Of a stretch of DNA of 64,000 nt, positions 11,645-23,350 are shown piece after piece. Under the pieces are notes generated by a model. It searched no databases. It saw only the letters and a program-made list of their open reading frames with translations, and was not told the origin of the DNA. Position numbers and translations under genes: made by a program. Source of the DNA: Metridium senile (taxonomy: Eukaryota; Cnidaria; Anthozoa; Actiniaria; Metridiidae); assembly GCA_949775045.1 (NCBI GenBank), contig OX459105.1:631638-695637 (forward strand). Reading direction: 5' to 3'. The stretch's first letter is position 1, and every line of letters begins with the position of its first letter.

Positions 11645-13170
11645 GAGCACATCTGTGAAAAAAAGAATTTTTGTTTATGTTATGACTTAATTGTGGAACA
11701 ACGAAAAGGTTATATTTTTTTATTACAACTGTCATCACATACCTGTTCTAGTAAACAAATCTCCATGGAATACAGTAAACATATTTGTTTTAACACTCAA
11801 ACGTTATAGTTTGATTCTCTTATAAAATACAATAGTTCTGAGATAATATTTACAGTTTTTTATAAAGTTTTTCAAATGTTCTTGCTGTTTTGCAAAGTGC
11901 AAAGTGTGTCTTCAAATTAATAATTTATGAATATTTTTCTAAACCTGTCCATTCAAAGTCCATCCGTTTTATGAGCAATCTTAAAAACTTAAAGTTTTTA
12001 AAAAAAACCATCAAGTTATTTCTGATTTCAAATGATGTTTTTGAAGATATTGGGGAGTTGATCCAAGTTTTGCGAGACTAGTAAATAATTTTTACCATCC
12101 CCTTGGTTTGAAAAAACAATTCAAAAATCTCTTTTAAAATTAAATATTCCTCCCCCGCCTTTCGTGCTCTTCAATTCTGTTTCTTTTTGTCGTTTGCTTT
12201 AAGCCTTTAACAATGTTAATTCAGAACAATTTCGAACATTAACGAAAGGATTTCCGTGTGAAAATAAAGTTACAAATATCTAGTATGAATGAAAGTGTGC
12301 CATGTTCTTAGTTTTCAAGATGGATTCCCGGGAGCGCGAGCAGTACTCGTGTCACAAAAGTTTGGTCATTGTGTATTATTATGTATACCATCGTACAAAC
12401 AACTTAAATCTAAGCTTTGATAAATGGAATTACGAATTAAAAAGTCATTTAAAACATGATTTTGCAATTGGTGTGTCTCAGCTCGGAGCAGAAAAATATT
12501 AAGTTCTTCCAAACTGAGTTACTTAGCGACTCAGCGCGGAATTCTCTTGTAATGGAATTCTGTTCCTTCAAAATTATGTAAGCAATAAGAGTTTATTTAC
12601 AAATTAAGCCACAAAGTCAAGAGTTCTTTGTTCTGTGAAGGGCGTTAATGGAGTATTAAACGGTTTGTTAAATATGGTTAAATCTAGATTGTTTCGTTCA
12701 AGCGACAAGGTCAGGGGTAGAATCTTCCGTCTCTAAGCAATGCTGCACTTACAACCCAAACTATTTGCAGGTTTCTCGAGTGAGCTGTGTTTTTAATTAA
12801 TGAATGGAAACTCAAATGACAATAGGTATCTAAATTAAAGGGACGCGTGCAATGAACAATAACAGAATTACACTTTTTTGGAGCAAAATCAACCGTTCAA
12901 AACCACCAGCTTGCGAGCACGCGTATAGTGTGCATACCACTCAATTTACAAATTTCAAAATGTGAATTTTGCTGTGAAAACCGTGTCACCGAGTGAAACT
13001 TTTAACTAGATACAAACTCAAAATTCTGATTGATCTGTTTTCGGTGAGTTTAACTAAAGCAAGGTATTTAAGACATTGGTATTTAATTATTACAACAGGT
13101 GTTTAGGAGTGAAGGCTAATTGCATTGCCATTGGGGATTAATAATTCATCGTATTGCTTAACAAATGAGC
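11645..13170. other. No recognisable gene upstream of the nuclear receptor
   Basis: AT-rich sequence. Open frames of 60-66 codons at 11890 and 12302 show no recognisable features. The region probably includes the receptor's upstream regulatory DNA. Confidence 0.4.
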
Positions 13171-13178
13171 AATATCGA

Positions 13179-13186
13179 TATATAAA
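13179..13186 (+). promoter_or_regulatory. TATA box of the nuclear receptor gene
   Basis: TATATAAA lies 106 bp upstream of the start codon. The extended string TATATAAACTGAAC is identical to that at the GPCR promoter (24476). Confidence 0.4.
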
Positions 13187-13291
13187 CTGAACCTTACAAA
13201 GTTCGCCACAACTTACTGGTCAAGGTTAGGTTAGGCAACTTTACACTCTGAAAGTTTATCTCTCCTGAAGTGAACTATTTCAAGATTAAAC

Positions 13292-13562
13292 ATGTCTTCT
13301 TGGTCTCAACTACACGAAGTCTACTGGTACGACAACCCAGAGAAGACCATCGATTGTGCAGTTTGCACCGCACCTTCCTCTGGCAGGCATTATGGCGTCT
13401 TCACTTGCGAAGGCTGCAAATGCTTCTTTAACCGTACCGTTCGCTATAAGCTGACTTATACATGCGAAGCGTCGGGGAACTGTCGCGTTGACCGCCAGAA
13501 CCGTACACACTGCCAAGCTTGCAGATTCCAGAAGTGTGTGACTGTAGGAATGAGAAGAGAAG
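13292..13562 (+). CDS. Nuclear receptor, NR2/COUP-TF-like, exon 1 of 3 (DNA-binding domain)
   Basis: A ligand-type transcription factor of the nuclear receptor superfamily, 350 residues over exons 13292-13562, 15108-15599 and 18837-19126, with phases matching at both junctions. Exon 1 encodes almost only the two-zinc-finger DNA-binding domain (about residues 21-91) with all eight finger cysteines: [12 protein letters not shown], the D-box region YTCEASGNC, and CQACRFQKC. The domain ends VGMRREA across the splice, as in COUP-TF/NR2 receptors. The P-box reads CEGCKC where nearly all relatives have CEGCKG. The N-terminus is short, as in many invertebrate NR2 proteins. The donor is G|GTAGGC. A TATA box precedes it. 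It should act in the nucleus on hormone-response-element DNA; ligand unknown. Superfamily certain, NR2 placement likely. Confidence 0.9.
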
Positions 13563-14719
13563 GTAGGCATAAATGTCAGTTTTCACTGAATTTCTCCAAA
13601 AGTTTTTAATGTTAAATTGTTTGTTGCAAAATGGTGTAATTGTTACGAAGACTTTCAAGTACTTAAAGCTAAACTAAAACAAAGTTTTCAAACATATATT
13701 TTATCGGCATTTTATCCGAGGACATTTTAAATTTGTTCCGGTCAGTTTTGACAAAAATGTGCGCCAACTCCATTCCCAATTTTGTAGAATTAGGCTTTAA
13801 GCTAAATTAAACTTTATAAGTAAATTGTTTTATTTTTACTATTGAAATGGTTAAGAGTTGAACAATGGATAAATTATAGACAAGTTGTATAAGATTTCTC
13901 CAGTAAAACGTTTGGGTGGTAATTTTAGTAATTACGCAATCTTACAAAGAATTTTTCACTGTGATGTAAACGCGCTGCAAAAGTGCACATTTTGAACTCA
14001 AAATTTAACGAAATGTCTGTTTTTCAAAAGTGATTTTCTGTTAAAATCATTTTCGAGCATTTATGGGTTTTTCACATTTTAATTTTCTAAATGTTTTTTG
14101 TTTATAGTTTTAACAATTATTCTCTCATATCTTAGGAATGCATTTTATTGTTTGTTGTGATGGAAAACGTTTTTGTTTTAAAACGAAATTGTAAACATAG
14201 GAATCTAATTTTGAGGTAAAGAACTTCATGAGTTTTTCTCTTCGTTTTTGATGCACAGCGCTAAAGACTTAACGACGCAGTTTTTCAACATGCGTCATCA
14301 CAAAAATTGGCGTTTAACTCATAAAACTAGCCATTACAAAAAGGCATTTTAACAATAAAAAGTTAGTTTATTCATTGAAATTTAAATGAAGTTTTAGTAT
14401 TTTGTTAAAAGAGAAATTTTAAAAGAGGAAAACGATTTTTTAATGATAAAACTTTTTTTACATTTTTACTGGGGAATTTCAAAGAAGAAAACCTGTATTT
14501 TTTCAGTGTTTTTTTTAGTTGTTGTTGTCATTTGTTAAAAGGCTTTAGAAATGAGTTTAAAAGGAGTGAATATATTGTGTGTTTGAGTGTTGAAATGAAA
14601 GTGAAATCTTGCACTGGTTCTCTTAACGAATCCTTACGGGGTTGATTCTCTTTCATGAGTCACGCTTGGGAAGATAATTGTAATTGTTAGTTGATACTGT
14701 CATCATTGTTCAGATTTAG

Positions 14720-15062
14720 TAGCCTTTTCTTTCCTTCCTTCCTCTTGTTTCCTTCCAATTCTTTGCTTCATTCTGTTAAATTTTCCTATGCTCCTTGGTT
14801 TCGTTCGTTAGATTTGTTTTTTCTTCCTTCCTTTCTGGCTTCATGGCTTCCTTCCTTCCTTCCTTTCTTCATTTCTTCCTTCATCCCTTTATTCTTGCCT
14901 TCTCGCTTCATTCTTGCGTTACTTCGAATTCCTTGCTTTGTTAATTCCTTTCTTCTAGCTTCGTTGGTTATTTTGTTCCTTCATTCCTTCCTTCCTTCCT
15001 TCGTTTCGCTCGTTCTTTCGTTCTTTCGTTCCTTCCTTCCTTGCTTCGTTTCTTGCCTTCTT
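14720..15062 (+). repeat. CCTT/TTCC-rich polypyrimidine microsatellite in receptor intron 1
   Basis: About 340 bases of imperfect TTCC, TTCG and CTTC repeats, almost pure pyrimidine on the coding strand, ending just before the exon 2 acceptor at 15107. Confidence 0.8.
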
Positions 15063-15107
15063 CTCGCATTGTTCACTCACTAACATCCCTCTCCCTTCAA
15101 TCCCCAG

Positions 15108-15599
15108 CAATACGTCGTGGAAGGCCAACAAAGTACTCCTACATTTCAAGATCTTCAAAATCCTTTACATCCCAGTACGACCTTATCGCCGTCCTCACCC
15201 AACTAGAACGTACAATCCGTCCTCCAGTCGTAGCCTTCTCTCCAACAAACCCAACTCAACCACCACCAAACTTCTACCATCAAATCTGTTCCGTGTTCAT
15301 GTCAACACTGGAATGGTCTCGGCGTGTGCCGATGTTCAACAACCTCGACGTTTGCGAGCAGTACATGGTTCTTCGATCACGCTGGTGCGAGATGCTTGTT
15401 GTAAGCGCTGCACAGTATAAACTCCACATCGAAGGAATTCCGATCGCTTTTGAAGTCGACGCTAATCCTGCTTTTTGTAACGAGCGAAAAATGCAGTTGA
15501 AACGGAGCCTGAGGAACTTTCAAGAGTGCATTTGGAAGTTACGAGGGCTTGAAGAAGCTGAATACGCGTGTCTAAGGACCATTCTTTTATTCTCGCCAG
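15108..15599 (+). CDS. Nuclear receptor exon 2 of 3 (hinge and most of ligand-binding domain)
   Basis: The acceptor ATCCCCAG and donor CCAG|GTAAGT frame 492 nt. It starts with the conserved hinge IRRGRPTKYS and enters the ligand-binding domain. WSRRVPMFNNLDVCEQ and LLRSRW-like YMVLRSRWCEMLVVSAAQ correspond to the helix 3-5 signature of NR2F (W-A-x-x-I-P-F-F ... W-x-E-L-F-V-L-N-A-A-Q). FQECIWKLRGLEEAEYACLR fits helices 7-8. Confidence 0.85.
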
Positions 15600-15649
15600 G
15601 TAAGTTTTTTCTCTTTTGAGAACTTATTTGCATTTTGTTTTAAATTGTG

Positions 15650-15965
15650 TTATTTGCTTGTGAATTCAACAAGTTTTTCTCAAAACAAATGCCTTTTCAT
15701 ATCATTTATTGGAAAATTCTGTAGTAACTTTATAACATGTGAATTCTTAAAACTTTTTTGCAAAATGTTTTTCTGGTTTTATCTAACCGGTTATTTACTT
15801 GTGAATTGGACAAGTTTTTATCAAAACAAATGCCTTTTCATATCGTTTATTGGAAAATTCTGTAGTAACTTTATAACATGTGAAATTCAACAAGTTTTTA
15901 ATAAAACAAATGTCTTTTCATTTCTCTTATTGTAGAATTCGTTAGTAACTTTATAACATTTGAAG
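15650..15965. repeat. Imperfect tandem repeat in receptor intron 2
   Basis: Three copies of a block with AACAAGTTTTT.TCAAAACAAATG, CTTTTCATATC and GTAACTTTATAACAT, spaced about 80-140 bp. No coding meaning. Confidence 0.6.
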
Positions 15966-16989
15966 TCTCAAAACCTTTTTAGAAATCATTTTTAGAAAGT
16001 AATTGTTTTTAAAATGTGGTTAATCTAACTACAAGTTGTTCTGCTTCCAAGTTTAATTGTTTTGAGATTATCTCTTTATTTCCTTTGAATGATAACTAAA
16101 ATAACGATAATAACAATAAAGACGATTATAATAACAATGATTATCTTTTTACATCGAGAAACTTTCCAAACTTTAGTAAGTTGCTTTTACAAATTACAAT
16201 ACAATTTCGCCTTTTGGACCATTCCAGCAAAGTTTGTCACTATACTCTTTCAAACAAAAACCAACATTGTAAATTTGTTTATTTATTTTGCTTTAGTTCC
16301 TAATTCACTTACAATAATAATAACTTTTCCTTAGTTGATAACTTCGTCGAAATAGTAGTGTTTTGTTGTATTTTAAGACTTTAATCATAACACGAAGCCC
16401 ATTCACAGAACGTGTCTTCTGCACATAACATGTACAAAGTTGCCGCGAAGCTTTTGTCCAAACCAGTTACTAACTGAAAACTACTTCAGTGACCACGCTG
16501 ACTTTAGACACTGGGATAATTCCAAAGTCTATTGTATGTTTTCACGTATTGTTTGTTGAAGTAAAATTGAACAAAAGGAGTGTTATAAAACTTGTGAATA
16601 ATTAATCAAAAACCATCGAGCATTTTCGAGGAGAAATTTCACGATATAACTGAAGTTAACGAAGATCACGTTTTGGAACTTTTGGGGTTGTTGTAGTGAT
16701 GATAATAATCCCCACTGGCTACACAATCATCATCATTAACTGCTATAATATGCAACTCAAGGAAGGCAAATTGGATAAGTAAATTTCACTAGATACTGCA
16801 ATTGTTAGTATTTTTTTGTATACGTATAAATATTAATAGTTATATTTAAGTACGAGCAGGATATTCAAATGGGAGGAAAGTTATGTTTCCTTCTCCTGTC
16901 GCAAGTATATTGGCTCTTTATTATAATTTTTTTTGTAATTGCATCATTGTGACAAATAAACTAAACTAAACTATTATCATCATTCAGTT

Positions 16990-17205
16990 ATCATCTCTTT
17001 TACTCTGACGAAGGGCTAAAGCTCGAAACGTCAGTAAAGTTAAGTCAACATTTTTTTACGGTGTTACAAATTTCATTCTATTACCTATCGTTTATATCAA
17101 ACACCGACGCAGCCTATACTAGTTTACTCGCTAGTTTCTATTTCTATTTTTCACGGTCCGACGCAGCCTATAGTTTACTCGCTAGTTTCCATTTATTATC
17201 ATCAT
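16990..17205. repeat. 95-bp family element with GACGAAGG hairpin, plus MITE piece downstream
   Basis: Begins with the hairpin module CTGACGAAGGGCTAAAGCTC..CGTCAG, then ACGGTGTTACAAATTTCATT, ATATCAAACACCGACGCAGC and two TAGTTTACTCGCTAGTTTC copies. The related TATCC/GGATAA element fragment follows at 17310-17405. Inside receptor intron 2. Confidence 0.75.
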
Positions 17206-17594
17206 TGATGTTATAGATTTTTCTGCAGTTTGAAATAGCTAGCTTATCGTTTCATCATCATCATCACCATCATCTTGTCCATCTCACACAGTTTTAATAA
17301 AATTTTAGCCTGAATAGCGCTATCCAGCGGATAAAATCTATAAAAAACCTATGCAGTGGATAACTTTTCTCCGCGGATTACTTTATTCTACGTCCTTCGT
17401 ACAACCGGCCCCAGGGGTTGTTTATTTTCGATGTTTCTAACAAAAAACTACTACCGTGTCGAATATCGACACCATTGACCTCTACTTGTGGTAGGGGTTG
17501 CTTTATTCCTTAAGTTTCTGTAAACATACTGTCGAGTGGCTGCTACACAGGGGCAAGTACCAGCTAACACCAGTTACTGCACGTGGGGCATGCT

Positions 17595-17630
17595 ACTATA
17601 TATATATATATATATATAGATAGATAGATA
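17595..17630. repeat. (TA)n/(TAGA)n microsatellite
   Basis: Short perfect TA run followed by TAGA repeats, inside receptor intron 2. Confidence 0.8.
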
Positions 17631-18519
17631 ATTCCTATTAACGTTGTCGTTGAAAACGCCTAGGGCATATTCCTTCAGATCAAAAGCGACTTCTTTAGCT
17701 TTAGAACCAAGAAATTGCACCATTTCAATGTACATGTATATAGTTAACTTCAGTTAATTTCTGTTAATTAATGTTGTCGTTGAAAAAGCCTAAGGCACAT
17801 TCGCCATTCTTTCAGTTTTGAAATAAAGAAATTAGGCAACCTGATCTATAGCTACCTGTTTACATCGCTATATATTGACTTTGCTTGGAAAAGGCTAGAA
17901 TCTCATTACAAAAACAATAAACAATTTACTTGTATATCGCTAATCCAATTGAATTTCTTCAACTTTCAAATATAAATCCGAGTTGCATTTGATTACTCTA
18001 TTCCTTAGGACAAAAAGCGACGTTTTATACAGTGTGGGATAATATGTTTTTCATAAGTTAGTAAAGGCTGATTTCTTATTTCGTCTATGGGACGTGACAA
18101 ACGTGGCTGAATTGTGATAATTAACAATACAACACCAATTGGTAATTTCATCTAAAAAATTCACAGTGTAATTATTTTAATCCCTCGGCGCTTATTTGTC
18201 ATATTTGAAAAGATTTCTCGTTGATTCTTGCCTTCTTGTCTTTCTTGTGGCAGAAGACAATACAATACCTGGAATCACTCACTGACTAAAATGATTAAGC
18301 AAATAATGAATAAATGATATTGTTCGGTGAATCAGAAAACGCCCAGATATCAAGTATTAAGACAAGCTGTTGTTAGTTTAGAACTGACTAGACTCCAAAC
18401 TACTCGGTGGGAAGGGTGGAGGGCCGGGCGGAAGGGAGTTTGTGGTGATGATGAGTGGATCGAGTACTTACTTTGTACAAGTGGTACAAAGACCTGGACA
18501 TAAATTTAAATAATTTGTA

Positions 18520-18700
18520 AAGCCTTGTAGACTTTAACCCTAAAAGATACCCATAAACTAAAAGAACTAGGCCTTGTAGATTTGAACCCCTAAAAGCATA
18601 GATTAAAAGCATAGATTAAAAGCACTGTTTCAACCCCTAAACGATACGATTGTTCCAAGGTCGTTGCATATAATCATAAGCCTAATATTAGTAACAAGGC
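18520..18700. repeat. Diverged copy of the AAAAGGTACG dispersed family
   Basis: Contains CCTTGTAGACTTTAACCC, CCCCTAAAAG and CAACCCCTAAACGATACG blocks matching the copies at 37190-37290 and 56290-56500. Just upstream of receptor exon 3. Confidence 0.55.
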
Positions 18701-18836
18701 CGAGTAAAAATGACTGATCTTACAGGTATCGAGTCGTGTTTCTCATCACTTGGACAAATCACCCCAGGGTTCATCAATAGTATGACAACCATTACCGTAA
18801 TCATTATCACTAACAATGTTTCAATTGTGTTCCTAG

Positions 18837-19126
18837 ATGCGTCCGAGGGACCTTACACACAAGACTTTGAGGCCCTACAAGATATGGTCCTTTGTGCCCT
18901 TGATAGATACTGTCGAGCAAGGTTCCCTGAGGAGCCCTCACGGTATGGAAAAGTCCTTCTAAAGTTGATGTACCTAAAGAGCGTCATTGCTGACGACATA
19001 GAGACTCTTGTCTTCTCCAAGCTGTTCCCGCACTCCTCGGTCAGCGGATTTATCAGAAATCACCTAGCAACAGAGGCTGCAATGGCCGAACAGAGACTAT
19101 CACCAGCAAAGGAAACCACAACATAA
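18837..19126 (+). CDS. Nuclear receptor exon 3 of 3 (end of ligand-binding domain)
   Basis: Starts after TTCCTAG and joins in phase to give SPDASEGP. RYGKVLLKLMYLKSV matches the helix 10 region of NR2 receptors (RFGKLLLRLPSLR). ETLVFSKLFPHSSVSGFIRNHLA is where helices 11-12 belong; the last helix lacks the usual glutamate of the activation function 2 core. Stop TAA at 19124. Confidence 0.8.
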
Positions 19127-19453
19127 AGACAAGGCATTTGTACAAAAATGGACGAAAATAACACGCAAAGACGAACTTCTCATTCTAGCTAGTCACTTAT
19201 GATTTACTAGCGGTATGAAAGTCGAGCGGAGCGAATGTGGTCCCAACGGAGTGGGTGAGAGTCATGTTTTGTCTCCCTAAAGGCACAGGAGTATGACAAC
19301 TGTTGAACGAGTCAAACGAACGTACAAGAAGTCGTTACGTAACAATACCAAGCAATGTCACGTATTAAAAAGGAAAACACTAGTGTATCAATGTATATAA
19401 CGGACTATCAAAAATAATATATAAGATAACAATAATAATGTAATAACAACAGT

Positions 19454-19521
19454 AATAAATGTGAATAAAATTTATTTAGTAATTGAGTATTATGTTGCAT
19501 TGAAAAAATATTTAAAATAAA
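19454..19521 (+). promoter_or_regulatory. Cluster of AATAAA polyadenylation signals
   Basis: AATAAA at 19454, 19464 and 19516, 330-390 bases after the nuclear receptor stop codon, in AT-rich sequence. Confidence 0.45.
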
Positions 19522-19639
19522 TTGATAAATGATTAAAATCCAACGAGTGTTTTATTTGTTTTAGTTAAGAGACACTACATAGTGGCAGAAAGCCATTTTA
19601 TAATATATCAGTTACAGGTGAATGTGCAAGCTACGCATT

Positions 19640-20552
19640 TATAGGCATACACCCATTTCAAAAAGGTTGTCCAAGGCAATAAGCCATTCCAAGATTGAAA
19701 GGAATTATAGGCACACACCTTTTCAAAAAGGTTGTCCAAGGCAATAAGCCATTCCAAGATGGAAAGGAATTATAGGCATACACCTATTTCAAAAAGGTTG
19801 TCCAAGGCGATAGGTCATTCCAAGATGGAAAGGAATTATAGGCATACACCCATTTCAAAAAGGTTGTCCAACGCGATAGGTCATTCCAAGATTAAAAGGA
19901 ATTATAGGCATACACCCATTTCAAAAAGGTTGTCCAACGCGATAGGTCATTCCAAGATGGAAAGGAATTATAGGCATACACCCATTTCAAAAAGGTTGTC
20001 CAAGGCAATAAGCCATTCCAAGATGGAAAGGAATTATAGGCATACACCTATTTCAAAAAGGTTGTCCAAGGCGATAGGTCATTCCAAGATGGAAAGGAAT
20101 TATAGGCATACACCCATTTCAAAAAGGTTGTCCAACGCGATAGGTCATTCCAAGATGGAAAGGAATTATAGGCATACACCTATTTCAAAAAGGTTGTCCA
20201 ACGCGATAGGTCATTCCAAGATGGAAAGGAATTATAGGCATACACCCATTTCAAAAAGGTTGTCCAACGCGATAGGTTATTCCAAGATGAAAAGGAATTA
20301 TAGGCATACACCTATTTCAAAAAGGTTGTCCAAGGCGATAGGTCATTCCAAGATGGAAAGGAATTATAGGCATACACCTATTTCAAAAAGGTTGTCCAAG
20401 ACGATATGTCATTCCAAGATGGAAAAGAATTATAGGCATACACCTATTTCAAAAAGGTTGTCCACGGCGATAGGTCATTCCAAGATGGAAAAGAATTATA
20501 GGCATACACCTATTTCAAAAAGGTTGTCCAAGGCGATAGGCCATTCCAACCT
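19640..20552 (+). repeat. 66-bp minisatellite array, about 14 copies
   Basis: The unit begins AAGGAATTATAGGCATACAC and continues CTATTTCAAAAAGGTTGTCC, AAGGCGATAGGTCATTCC. Because 66 is divisible by three it is open over 340 codons, but the same family occurs in both orientations elsewhere, including introns, and changes are not biased to silent sites. Treated as repeat, not gene. Confidence 0.9.
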
Positions 20553-20599
20553 TACACATCTCCTCTTTTCAATCCCTTATTTTGTGTTGCCCTTTTGTT

Positions 20600-20900
20600 G
20601 TCTTTCTTTTTCCTCCTCATTCTCCTGTTCCAGCATTTTCTATATCTTTTCTATCTGTCTATTACTTGTTTCCAAATTCATGTTTATAATTACGTATCTA
20701 TTCAGGTTCAAGTACCATGGCACTCCTCTCTTCTACTCTAACTTCTCTTCTCTCGTGTCTTAATTGTGTTGTCCTGCCTTCTCCTCTTTTTCAACATTAA
20801 TTTTCTATATCTTTTCTATCTATGTATTACTTGTGTTCAAATTCATGTTTATAGTTATTATTATCTATTCAGTTTCAAGGGTCATGGCACGAATTTATTA
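20600..20900. repeat. 165-bp direct duplication
   Basis: TTTTCTATATCTTTTCTATC occurs at 20636 and 20801, with matching ATTACTTGT, TTCAAATTCATGTTTATA and CATGGCAC blocks in the same order. Confidence 0.65.
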
Positions 20901-21009
20901 TATTCAAGTGTTTTATTTTTCTCTCTCTTGGATCTACAACTTGTCATGAATTTGTAATCAGCTACAAACTAAGTGTTTTTTAATATGGTATACTCTTAAT
21001 ATTCCATTA

Positions 21010-21600
21010 GAAGTTTAAAGATATAGATTTTGGTGATTATCGGGGTCTTTACTACTTAAAGGACCCCGATTATCACTAAAATCTATATTTTTTAGTTTTA
21101 ATATAAAATCGATTTGGTATAAGTCAATAAGAATTGTATGGCGTTGTGAGAGATTTGCTCTAATTCCAAAAAAGACTGAATTTTTTGCCATATTTCCTGT
21201 TTTATACTCTTTCATCTTTTCGATTTCATATAGATTTTGGTGTTTATCGGGGTCGTTTAAGTAATTTTAATATCAGATCGATTTGATAATGTATTTCGTC
21301 AAGTGGGGTCAATTCAAGTCAATAAGAATTGCATGGCGCTGTGAGAGATTTTCTAAAAAAATAGCTAAACTTGTTGTCAGATTTCTCCTATTTTATCCGC
21401 TATCTTCTTTTCGATTTCATATAGATTTTGGTGATTATCGATCAGGGTCGTTTAAGTAATTTTAAAATTAGATCGATTTGATAATTTTGTTAAGTCAATG
21501 AGAATTAATTGTATGGCGTTGTGAGAGACTTTCTATAGTTCCAAAAATAGCTGAACTTTTTGGCAGATTCCCTCTGTTTCATCGACTATCTTATTTTCTA
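21010..21600. repeat. About 190-bp unit in three tandem copies, first with a hairpin
   Basis: Each unit has ATATAGATTTTGGTG.TTATCG, a GGGTC.TTTAAGTAATTTTAA.ATC.GATCGATTTG block, AGTCAAT.AGAATTG.ATGGCG.TGTGAGAG, and a T-rich end. At about 21025-21090 the first unit forms a long imperfect hairpin (TATAGATTTTGGTGATTATC versus its inverse). Confidence 0.65.
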
Positions 21601-21604
21601 TTTC

Positions 21605-21900
21605 CTACAGCTGATTATGATAATGATATGGAATTTAATTGATATTTTGTCATCTTGTGAAGTATGTTCAAATGCGCTTATATAACTTCAAAGCTTCCCC
21701 TTTCTCGTCCTTCCTTCCTTCTTTTCAGATGCTCAACTTGATAATTCAATTTTGGACATTATACAATAAAATATAACAATACATTATATAATGAATACAA
21801 CACTGATAACAAAGAAGAGATTAGTAGAATAAGGCAAATTAATTATGGTAAAATAATGAATATGTGTTGGCCAAAATAGCATCAACTTTCTAGTTGAAAT
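21605..21900. other. No recognisable feature
   Basis: AT-rich spacer between two repeat arrays; no coding or RNA signal seen. Confidence 0.4.
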
Positions 21901-21904
21901 ATAA

Positions 21905-22560
21905 ATGGAAACTATAGCGAGTAAACTAGTATAGGCTGCGTCGGTGTTTGATAGAAACGATAGGTAATAGAATGAAATTTGTAACACCGTAAAAAATAGA
22001 AATAGAAACTAGCGAGTAAACTAGTATAGGCTGCGTCGGTGTTTGATATAAACGATAGGTAATAGAATGACATTTGTAACACTGTAAAAAATAGAAATAG
22101 AAACTAGCGAGTAAACTAGTCTAGGCTGTGTCGGTGTTTGATATAAACGATAGGATATAGAATGAAATTTGTAACACCGTAAAAAATAGAAATAGAAACT
22201 AGCGAGTAAACTAGTATAGGCTGTGTCGGTGTTTGATATAAACGATAGGTAATAGAATGAAATTTGTAACACCGTAAAAAATAGAAATAGAAACTAGCGA
22301 GTAAACTAGTATAGGTTGCGTCGGTGTTTGATATAAATGATAGGTAATAGAATGAAATTTGCAACACCGTAAAAAATAGAAATAGAAACTAGCGTGTAAA
22401 CTAGTATAGGCTGCGTCGGTGTTTGATATAAACGATAGATAATAGAATGAAATTTGTAACACCGTAAAATTTTTCAGTAAACTTTACTGACGTTTCGAGC
22501 TTTAGCCCTTCGTCAGAGCTTCATTTTCAACATTTTTTTACGGTTTACAAATTTCATTAT
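21905..22560. repeat. 95-bp minisatellite array, about six copies, with terminal hairpin
   Basis: The unit begins ACTAGTATAGGCTGCGTCGG, then TGTTTGATATAAACGATAGG, TAATAGAATGAAATTTGTAA, CACCGTAAAAAATAGAAATA, GAAACTAGCGAGTAA (95 bp). The array ends with CACCGTAAAA, then TTTACTGACGTTTCGAGC, TTTAGCCCTTCGTCAGAG (hairpin) and an inverted TTTACGGTTTACAAATTTCA, giving a foldback end. Confidence 0.9.
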
Positions 22561-22896
22561 ATTACATAACTTTCTAGTTTGCCACCACCTAATTTCTTTA
22601 TCACATTATAATTGTCAATGATATCTTAGCTAGACAATATATCTCTCCTTTTCTTCATCCTACTTCATGCTTTTTGTTATAACATTGTGATCTTTTTATT
22701 CATTTATTACACATTATACTATTTATCAATTAATTGCTGACATTGTCAGTGTTTATTTCATTCTTTTTACATGATATATTTACCAATAGCGAGATAACAT
22801 GACATTGTATATCAAAACAGGTGTCAACAACTGGAAAGCACTTAAGATAACATGAGTCACTTTAAATTATTCTACAAACCAACACGATCATCAATT

Positions 22897-22897
<1 letters not shown>

Positions 22898-22959
<62 letters not shown>

Positions 22960-23350
22960 AAAAACTGACAAACAACGAAAGCAAAAAAAAAAGCAACGAA
23001 ACAAACACAAACAAACAACGAAAGAAAGAAAGAAAGAGAGAAAGATCTAGAATGAATGAATGAAAAAAAGAACGAAAGAAATAAAGAAAAAAAGAAAAAA
23101 AGAAAAAAAGAAAAAAAGAAAGAAAGAAAGAGAGAAAGAGAGAAAGAGAGAAAAAAAGAAAAAAAGAAAGAAAGAAAGAAAGAGAGAAAGAGAGAAAGAA
23201 AGAAAGAAAGAAAAAAAGAAAGAAAGTAAGAAACATCGAAAAAAGAAAGAAGCAACGAAATAAAGAAAGAAAGAAACAGCAAAAGAAGGAAAGAAAGAAA
23301 CAACGAAAGGATCGAACAACGAAAGAAACAACGAAATAAAGAAACAGCGA
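22898..23350. repeat. GAAA-rich microsatellite
   Basis: Starts as a pure (GAAA)n run of about 15 units and continues as imperfect GAAA/AAAAAG/GAGA/CAACGAAA repeats. Frames through it are purely low-complexity. Confidence 0.95.

Noticed and set aside
19732..20763. Open frame of 343 codons with a 22-residue repeat (SKAIGHSKMERNYRHTPISKRL)
   Set aside because: It is the 66-bp minisatellite, whose length is divisible by three. The same repeat is intronic and antisense elsewhere, and substitutions are not biased to silent positions.
21784..22462. Repeated frames MLQISFYYLSFISNTDAAY
   Set aside because: Translation of the 95-bp repeat; also at 10532, 31252 and 57898, never with gene context.
22480..22520. 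Hammerhead ribozyme in the GACGAAGGGCTAAAGCTCGAAACGTC module
   Set aside because: CTGACGA...GAAAC resembles a hammerhead core, but there is an extra A before stem II and the related 76-bp family loses the required G of GAAA while keeping the stems. Treated as a plain hairpin.
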